Under the pieces are notes generated by a model. It was not told the DNA's origin. It worked only from the letters and a program-made list of their open reading frames with translations, and searched no databases. The translations under genes were made by a program, and so were the position numbers. Positions 58,448 to 64,000 of a stretch of 64,000 bases of DNA are shown in pieces; within the stretch, counting starts at the first letter, position 1, and every line of letters begins with the position of its first letter. The DNA is from JAOBAU01 sp034667465 (GTDB lineage Bacteria > Acidobacteriota > Thermoanaerobaculia > Gp7-AA8): the NCBI GenBank assembly GCA_034667465.1, contig JAXDJV010000022.1:124001-188000 (forward strand), written 5' to 3'.

Positions 58448-61096
58448 CTACTTTGCCGCGTACTGGAAGTTGTTCCGCCCCATCTCTTTGGCGCGGTACA
58501 TCGCACGATCGGCGTTCCGCAGCAGCGCTTCCGCGTCTGCGCCGTCGGCCGGGAAGACGGCGATGCCGATCGACGTCGTCACGACGAGCTCATGGTCATC
58601 GACCGTGACTACTTTCGAGATCGATTCGAGAATTTTCTGCGCGACGACCGCGGCATCGCGCGCGTCGCCGATGTCCGCGAGCAGAATCGTGAATTCATCT
58701 CCGCCCATGCGCGCCACCGTATCCTCGGCGCGCACACAGTTGCTGAGCCGCGCCGCGCTCGCCTGCAGCAGCCGATCGCCGACCGTGTGACCGAGCGTGT
58801 CGTTGACGAGCTTGAACTGATCGAGATCGAGGAACATGACGGCGGCGTGGCGGCTGGTGCGCCGCGCATGTGCGAGCGCGACGGTGATGCGATCGCGGAA
58901 CAGCAGCCGGTTCGGCAGCGTCGTGAGCGAGTCGTGGTACGCCTGAAACTCGATCTGCTCTTCCGCGACTTTCCGCGCGGTGATGTCGATGATCGTCCCC
59001 TCGCAGATGTCGGGCTCGCCTCCGCGGCCTTCGAGCAGCGTCGCGTTTTCGAGCACCCAGACCATGCCGCCGTCGCGGCGTCGCAGGCGAACCTCGACGT
59101 TGGTCAGCGAGCCATGCTCGCGAAGCTGCGCGATGATGCGCTCGCGATCCTCGTTGTCGAAGTAGAAAGCGGTCGCCGGCTCGCTCAGCAGTTCGCTGCC
59201 GGTGGAGTAGCCGAGGATGCGCGCGAGGGCGTCGTTGCAATCGAGGATGCCGCCGTCGAGCGTCGTGCGATAGACGCCGGCGAGATTGCGCTCGAACAAC
59301 AGCCGGTAGCGCGCTTCGATCGCCTTCCGCTCCGTGAGGTCGCGCGCCACGACCTGCACGGCCATCTTTCCCTGATACGCAAACGAGATCGCGGCGACTT
59401 CGACGTCGACGACGCGTCCGTCGATTCCGAGCAGACGCTCTTCGATCACCGGAACCTCGTGCTGCTTGTCGAGTGCGCGCAAACGCGAGGCGACGACACT
59501 CCGAAAATCGGGATGCACGAAGTCGGTGATGTCGCGGCCGACGAACTGCTCTGCGCTCGTGGCGCCGAGCATACGGATCGCTGCGGAGTTGACGAAGATC
59601 ACGAGACGATCGACGTGCACGAAGATCGCGTCGGGCGCGAGCTCGACGAGACTGCGGTAACGCTCCTCGCTTTCGCGCAGCAGCTCTTCGGCGCGGCGCC
59701 GCTCCGTAACGTCCGCGGCCATGACGAGGCGCGTTCGCCGGCCGGCGGAGAGAAATTCAAACGATGAGATCTCGACGTCGATCACATCGCCGTCTTTCTT
59801 CGTATGACGAAAATGACGGCCGCGGCTGCGCTCTTCGATGCCGGTGAGCGCGTCCAGCATCACCGGTACATCTTCCTTCGGGCGGATGTCGGCGATCGTC
59901 ATCGCGAGGAACTCGTCGCGCGTGTAGCCGTAGTGGCGCACCGCCGCATCGTTGACGTTCACGAATCGCAGCGACTCGAAGTCGTAGACCCACATCGGCA
60001 GCGGATTCGATTCAAACAGCGATCGATAGCGATGCTCGCTGTCGCGCACCGCCTGCTCGGCGCGCAGACGTTCGGTGATGTCGCTGGCGACGTAGACGAC
60101 GCCGACGGGAGCTCCTTCCGCATCGCGCACGAACGACGACGCCGCGAGCACGTCGATGCGCTGCTCGTTCGCGCTGCGCCACTTCATCGTCGCCTCGAGC
60201 ACGCCCATGCTGTTGAGCAGCTGAGCGGTGGAAAGGTTCTCTTCCGGATCGACGATCGTCTTGATGTGGCGTCCGATCAGGTCGCTCTCCGAATAGCCGA
60301 GCATCGAAGCGGCCGCGCGATTGACGACGCGAATCCTGCCGAGCAGATCGCTGACGATGACGGCCCCCTTCATCGTCTCGAGGATCTGTCCGGCGGCGAA
60401 GGCCGGCGTGATGTCGACGAAGTGATAGCGCCAGGTGGCGTGGGCGGTGATGACGGTGAGGCCGAGGACCGCGACGAAGCCGAGCGGATAGACGTCGAAG
60501 CCGGCGGCCGGGAGAACGTCGACGAAACCGAGCGAGCCGGCGATGAACGCGAGAATCAGGCTGCGCGTCCGCTGCCGCACGTCGTCGGTCGCTGTGACGG
60601 CGTGGCGGCGGAGGATGATCAGACTGGCGACAATGACGCCCGCGAATCCCACCGCCCAGACCGCGGTGAAAAAGGAGGCGGACGGATAAACGCCCCAGTC
60701 GTAATGCCGGACGCTTGTGACGAGAAGCGGCGCTGCAAGCGCGGAGACAACGCAGAAAATCCAGCACGCAGCGACGACCGGCTGGAGTCGCCTTCGTTCG
60801 GCGAAGACGACGCTGAAGTGAAAGACCGCGCCCGGAATCAGCGCCGCGAAGAACAGCGCGACGCGCGCGCAAAAGAGTGCGTGGATGTCATCGCTCGATG
60901 CATACATGAGCGAGGAGGCGAACAGCCAGCAGCTGACGGTCAGCGCGATCGCGAAGAAGAGCGCGGCGACCGGCGCAGCGCGTCCGCGGACGAGCACGGC
61001 AACGCCGAGCAGAAGAATCGCCAGCCCGGTAAGTCCCGCCGCGACAGCAAACCCATTCTGCTCAAAAGTGAACAGCGCAGCCAGTGAACCGATCAC
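58448..61096 (-). CDS. membrane sensor diguanylate cyclase with four PAS domains
   Basis: 882 aa. Residues about 1-215 form a seven-helix membrane sensor (histidine-kinase N-terminal 7TM type), followed by about four PAS/PAC domains (AGQILETMKGAVIVSDLLGR; RYRSLFESNPLPMWVYDF; RYRSLVELAPDAIFVHVD; RYRLLFERNLAGVYRTTL) and a GGDEF domain. The active site is GGDEF in VARMGGDEFTILL, and an I-site RxxD (RAED) stands five residues before it, so product inhibition by c-di-GMP is expected. There is no EAL domain. It makes the second messenger c-di-GMP. Start GTG 61096 follows a TACCAT box by 10 nt. Confidence 0.92.
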   Translation of the reverse strand: MIGSLAALFTFEQNGFAVAAGLTGLAILLLGVAVLVRGRAAPVAALFFAIALTVSCWLFASSLMYASSDDIHALFCARVALFFAALIPGAVFHFSVVFAERRRLQPVVAACWIFCVVSALAAPLLVTSVRHYDWGVYPSASFFTAVWAVGFAGVIVASLIILRRHAVTATDDVRQRTRSLILAFIAGSLGFVDVLPAAGFDVYPLGFVAVLGLTVITAHATWRYHFVDITPAFAAGQILETMKGAVIVSDLLGRIRVVNRAAASMLGYSESDLIGRHIKTIVDPEENLSTAQLLNSMGVLEATMKWRSANEQRIDVLAASSFVRDAEGAPVGVVYVASDITERLRAEQAVRDSEHRYRSLFESNPLPMWVYDFESLRFVNVNDAAVRHYGYTRDEFLAMTIADIRPKEDVPVMLDALTGIEERSRGRHFRHTKKDGDVIDVEISSFEFLSAGRRTRLVMAADVTERRRAEELLRESEERYRSLVELAPDAIFVHVDRLVIFVNSAAIRMLGATSAEQFVGRDITDFVHPDFRSVVASRLRALDKQHEVPVIEERLLGIDGRVVDVEVAAISFAYQGKMAVQVVARDLTERKAIEARYRLLFERNLAGVYRTTLDGGILDCNDALARILGYSTGSELLSEPATAFYFDNEDRERIIAQLREHGSLTNVEVRLRRRDGGMVWVLENATLLEGRGGEPDICEGTIIDITARKVAEEQIEFQAYHDSLTTLPNRLLFRDRITVALAHARRTSRHAAVMFLDLDQFKLVNDTLGHTVGDRLLQASAARLSNCVRAEDTVARMGGDEFTILLADIGDARDAAVVAQKILESISKVVTVDDHELVVTTSIGIAVFPADGADAEALLRNADRAMYRAKEMGRNNFQYAAK

Positions 61097-61147
61097 GCGT
61101 GAGGGAATGGTAACCCGGGCGAGGCCGGCAACGCCGTAACCGCCCTG

Positions 61148-61549
61148 TCAGCATTCGGCGACTGTGGCGCTGACGATAACCCACGCGCCGTCGCGTCTTC
61201 GCAGATCGATCGTGTACGTCATCCCGCAGTCGACGTGCCGCCGCTCGGGAGGAGGGAGCGGCCCGAGGATGCCGACAAAGTGCGCGTAGTCGCCGCTGAT
61301 GCTGACCGCGGTCACCTTCAGATAACGCGGAAGGAGGCTGTACTCGGCGTTGCTGGTTACGGCGCCGCGCGGCGCAGCTTGTGGCATCGAGAGAATCGTT
61401 CGACGCGCGTCGTCGGGTAGTTCTGCAGCGGCCACAATCTGAAATGGTTCCGTCGATTGCACGGATCGGATCGCAACTTCGATGACGTGCCGGATGTCGT
61501 TCGCATGAGGCGCGCTCGCACAGCCGGTGAGCAATATGAGAAGAGACAA
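61148..61549 (-). CDS. putative lipoprotein, start uncertain
   Basis: 133 aa if it begins at TTG 61549, the only start candidate past the stop of the upstream gene. A lipobox (LLTGC) comes within the first ten residues, which is short for a signal peptide. ATG at 61690 would lengthen it but overlap the upstream gene by 95 bp. The mature part has HVIEVAIRSVQSTEPFQIVA, a mid-region SNAEYSLLPRYLKVTA, and a C-terminal RRDGAWVIVSATVAEC ending in Cys. Family not recognised; nothing in it suggests an enzyme. It lies just downstream of the matrixin gene and may share its transcript. Confidence 0.5.
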   Translation of the reverse strand: MSLLILLTGCASAPHANDIRHVIEVAIRSVQSTEPFQIVAAAELPDDARRTILSMPQAAPRGAVTSNAEYSLLPRYLKVTAVSISGDYAHFVGILGPLPPPERRHVDCGMTYTIDLRRRDGAWVIVSATVAEC

Positions 61550-61595
61550 GGCAGGGAGGAGAGCCGCGAAGCTCCGCTCCCCGCCCGTCGTCTGT

Positions 61596-62789
61596 TTACG
61601 GAGCCAGAACCCGGAACAGCAGGGAATCAACGGTAGCGTTCTCCAGATGTGCCGGGCCGTCCCCAACGACTTTCGTGAGATATGTGCCATGGAGGCGGTG
61701 CACGTTGGCCGACTCGTCGTCTGCGAGAGCATACGTGTAGCCTAGTCGAATCGCTTCCACGTGATACGCGTGTATCGACTCGTGCTCATCATGGCTGGAG
61801 TAGCCGTCATGGTTTCGGTCGACCCAGAGGCGCAGCCGATTCCAGATGTCGTCGTCTTTAGAGATGACGCCGTCGCCGTTTCCTCCATATGCGGGGTTGT
61901 CATACATCGCCAGCGCCTCGAATCCGTCACGCGCTTTGACGCCGGCGGGCAAGTCGGTACCAACTCCGAACAGCTCTGTGCCGTCAGTAACGACGCCATC
62001 ATGATTTCGATCGATCCAAAGAAATCCTTCTTCGGTATTCGGATTAGTCCACGTGAGCAATTCCTTCTGACCGTCGCCCTGCATGTCGAAGCGCACGGGC
62101 GAAGACGCGCCGGACGTTCGCACTCCATCGCCATTGAGATCAAGGACAAGAGGATCCTGCCAAACGGTGATTGCGTCTCCGCCGGAAGTCGTCTGTTGCG
62201 TCCCACCGGTTCCCGTTGTCGTCGTTGGTGTTCCGAAGGAAGATTTGAGCGAACATTTGTCGGCGGTCGTAATCGTCGAAAGAAACGGCCCGTTCGGATT
62301 GATGCTCTGGAACATGATCGATCGCATGTTGCATGCCGACGACGTGACGTGCCCATATCCCAGGCTGTGCCCTAATTCGTGCATCGCGGAGTGCTTGAAG
62401 AAATAGGACGCCTTGTTGAGATAGTCCGGGTTCACGCCTACTTTGCCCGTCCCATCGGTGGGAGCGTGTGTGTTCAACATTCCAGCCGTCGTACCGCTCA
62501 TCGAGTCGTCGACGAAGATACTGATTTCAGCCGGCCCCACATCGGAGTAGACGAAGGGTTCGTCGAGTCCCTGGCTGGTGAACCAGCTGTTCCACTCCTT
62601 CAGCGCGTCAATGATGACTGCGCGATCTGCCGCGCTGATGCGGCCGTCGGTAAACGAGACCGTATATTGGCGCGTGGGCCAGTTCGCTTTCTGCGTTGGT
62701 GAACAGGTCGAACAGGTTTGCGCATACGCGACGGTCGACATCCCGAAGGCACCGAATACAAGAAGGGTCAGGAGTATGCGCCGGCTCAC
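61596..62789 (-). CDS. secreted matrixin-like zinc metalloprotease with calcium-binding repeats
   Basis: 397 aa. A signal peptide ends at AYAQ, and a matrixin-type catalytic domain follows with H137-E-L-G-H141-S-L-G-Y-G-H147 and a Met-turn-like SIMFQS. After a Thr/Gly-rich linker (TTTTGTGGTQQTT) come calcium-binding loops: DLNGDGVRT, DRNHDGVVTDGTELFG, GGNGDGVISKDDD and DRNHDGYSSHDE, which look like EF-hand/dockerin or RTX-related repeats. Such a protein would be an exported, calcium-dependent protease. It overlaps the upstream secreted-protein gene by 4 bp (ATGA), so they are co-translated. Confidence 0.85.
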   Translation of the reverse strand: MSRRILLTLLVFGAFGMSTVAYAQTCSTCSPTQKANWPTRQYTVSFTDGRISAADRAVIIDALKEWNSWFTSQGLDEPFVYSDVGPAEISIFVDDSMSGTTAGMLNTHAPTDGTGKVGVNPDYLNKASYFFKHSAMHELGHSLGYGHVTSSACNMRSIMFQSINPNGPFLSTITTADKCSLKSSFGTPTTTTGTGGTQQTTSGGDAITVWQDPLVLDLNGDGVRTSGASSPVRFDMQGDGQKELLTWTNPNTEEGFLWIDRNHDGVVTDGTELFGVGTDLPAGVKARDGFEALAMYDNPAYGGNGDGVISKDDDIWNRLRLWVDRNHDGYSSHDEHESIHAYHVEAIRLGYTYALADDESANVHRLHGTYLTKVVGDGPAHLENATVDSLLFRVLAP

Positions 62790-63361
62790 TGCGCAGCCTT
62801 CGCTGGTCTGCGGATAATCGTGCGCTGCAGCTCGGAGACAAACGTGTCCGCCTTCATATCGCGGCGGTCCTCGGCAATCTCAGACGTTCCTTGCGGAACG
62901 ATTACTCCGTGCCGAATCTGGAAAGCCGCCTCTCTCTCAGCGACCAGCGTGTAAACCTTCATTGCCGGCACGTATCGCAAAAACACGATGTACTCTCGAT
63001 CCGTCTCCAGGGGTATGGCGTCTTCGACACGGGTGATCCGAGTTTCTTCTTCGTATTCGCCGGCTCTCTGTACGAAGCTGATTTCCACACCCTCTTTCAA
63101 TGTGCCGCGAAAGACGTTCGTTACAGTGGCTTTGTATTCTGTAAATACATTGGGGATTGCGTCAGGCTTCGCCGCAACGCCACGCACGTGTGCTGCCGAG
63201 ACTCTCACACGCACGATGAGCGGCGACTCCTCGACGAGCTCTGCGTAGGTGTCAGGCGCAACAATCATCGTCTCCTGGACGTAAATTTTCTTTTCCGCGG
63301 CGCCGATACTCGGCGTTAAACACAGCAGTGAAGCTATGGCGATTAGAACGATGCGATTCAA
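62786..63361 (-). CDS. secreted protein of unknown function coupled to the matrixin
   Basis: 191 aa. The start is TTG 63361 with AAGGAG seven nt before it; the frame is open to 63502, but those codons are not signal-like. A signal peptide follows (NRIVLIAIASLLCLTPSIGA). The mature part has a beta-rich domain with ETMIVAPDTYAELVEESPLI, FTEYKATVTNVFRGTLKEG, EYIVFLRYVPAMKVYTLV and a C-terminal RIRHG-like stretch. It may inhibit or anchor the protease, but this is inference. It overlaps the matrixin by 4 bp. Confidence 0.7.
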   Translation of the reverse strand: MNRIVLIAIASLLCLTPSIGAAEKKIYVQETMIVAPDTYAELVEESPLIVRVRVSAAHVRGVAAKPDAIPNVFTEYKATVTNVFRGTLKEGVEISFVQRAGEYEEETRITRVEDAIPLETDREYIVFLRYVPAMKVYTLVAEREAAFQIRHGVIVPQGTSEIAEDRRDMKADTFVSELQRTIIRRPAKAAQ

Positions 63362-63395
63362 TCGAAGTCTCCTTGAGTGATTAAGCAGAAATGCC

Positions 63396-63422
63396 TGACT
63401 GTGACCGAACGGTTCACTGTCA
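63396..63422 (-). promoter_or_regulatory. imperfect palindrome upstream of the matrixin operon
   Basis: TGACTGTGACCGAACGGTTC then ACTGTCA is an imperfect inverted repeat (TGAC-x-GTGA / TCAC-x-GTCA half sites) about 35 bp before the first start codon. It is a candidate operator, with low certainty. Confidence 0.3.
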
Positions 63423-63554
63423 GTCTCGGAAGGCTCCGTGAAGGCATGGCTGGCGCGGAGCCGGCCAGTCAAATCGTCACTGTTCTTCGGAGAGGCGCGC
63501 ACGATAGACGGCAGGGCGGATGAAAGTCAATAGCGACGCCACGCCGCATCACGT

Positions 63555-64000
63555 TCACCATCCCCGCACCGGCCGCCACCGATCGACGACGCGCCCGTCA
63601 TCAACGATCTGATACTCCTCATACATCGCCGCGGTGAGACACGAATGATTCGGGATGATGCGCAGCCTCGTCCCGACCGGCACGCGCATCGACGTCTCGA
63701 TCTTTCCGTGCTCCTGCGACAGCGCCACGAGCTTCATCGGCAGCGGCTTGAGTTGTTCGTCGCAAACGACGCCGTAGCCGAAACCGGGCTCGATGTGATC
63801 GGGGCCGGGATCCTTCGACATCGCCAGCGCACCGGCGTCGACGATCAGATTTCCGCGCTCCGGATACGAGCCGACCACCGTCGTCAGCACCGACACCGCG
63901 ACGTCCGACAGCGCGCACGAGCCAAGCGTCGCCTGGAACGCATCGTAGAAAACGTAATTGCCGGGCCGCACTTCGTCGGCGTCGACAAACTGCTCGACGA
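63555..64000 (-). CDS. D-threonine aldolase/D-serine dehydratase-like protein, C-terminal part
   Basis: The gene runs off the right edge; at least 148 codons are visible. EVRPGNYVFYDA and the end TRLRIIPNHSCLTAAMYEEY with VVDRWRPVRGW match the C-terminal metal-binding domain of fold-III PLP enzymes that act on D-threonine or D-serine; the His and Cys of PNHSC are the zinc ligands there. The PLP-binding half is outside the window. The apparent GTG start at 63971 is internal, because the frame is open through 64000. Confidence 0.82.
   Translation of the reverse strand, partial: VEQFVDADEVRPGNYVFYDAFQATLGSCALSDVAVSVLTTVVGSYPERGNLIVDAGALAMSKDPGPDHIEPGFGYGVVCDEQLKPLPMKLVALSQEHGKIETSMRVPVGTRLRIIPNHSCLTAAMYEEYQIVDDGRVVDRWRPVRGW

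Overview
The window is a GC-rich (mid-60s percent by eye, not computed) chromosomal segment of a Gram-negative bacterium. Lnt, KdsC, lipoproteins, an outer-membrane barrel and Tat/Sec-exported proteins show an outer envelope. The gene mix (Ser/Thr kinase with TolB-like and TPR domains, single-REC regulators, anti-sigma-TPR protein, DPP III-like peptidase, small secreted peptides) suggests Acidobacteriota or a close relative. That placement is inference. I saw no rRNA, tRNA, CRISPR array, transposase or phage gene.

Layout. 1-5 kb: edge of pheA, a UvrD-type helicase, an orphan membrane protein, dipeptidase E, and a Cys-rich secreted peptide next to a membrane thioredoxin. 5-13.5 kb: a kinase-TPR protein divergent from the N-degron set clpS-clpA-aat, then an M48 protease. 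13.5-23 kb: a Tat-exported aminotransferase-like protein, peptide deformylase, two MFS/HAD-type housekeeping groups including kdsC, a DJ-1/PfpI protein, an FAD oxidoreductase and comF. 23-27.4 kb: outer-membrane protein, CBS protein, membrane dipeptidase, DsbA-like protein, NUDIX hydrolase. 27.4-41.8 kb: an accessory, probably glycan/lipid-related block (GT4, a 961-aa orphan, a UbiA enzyme coupled to a membrane-toroid fusion, a methyltransferase and a 1,481-aa multi-glycosyltransferase) interrupted by prfB. 41.7-49.8 kb: lnt, a zinc-ribbon operon, pyruvate dehydrogenase E1/E2 genes, an exporter, ruvC, trmB. 50-64 kb: ECF sigma/anti-sigma pair, EXORDIUM-like secreted protein, rsgA, two paralogous response regulators, a metallopeptidase, a PAS-GGDEF protein, a matrixin operon and the edge of a D-threonine aldolase-like gene.

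Two genome-level patterns stand out. First, intergenic spaces carry families of imperfect palindromes. Family A has GTCATCC(C/T)GAG arms, B has ATGAGGCATGAG arms and C has GTGCTGAGTGCTGAG arms. B and C share a loop beginning GTAAAGGC, and the repeats often provide the stop codons of neighbouring genes. Second, about fourteen genes have a TANNNT box 5-10 nt (most often 7) before the start codon and no Shine-Dalgarno sequence, which suggests widespread leaderless transcription. In three cases the box itself creates a false upstream ATG, so those starts are revised here.
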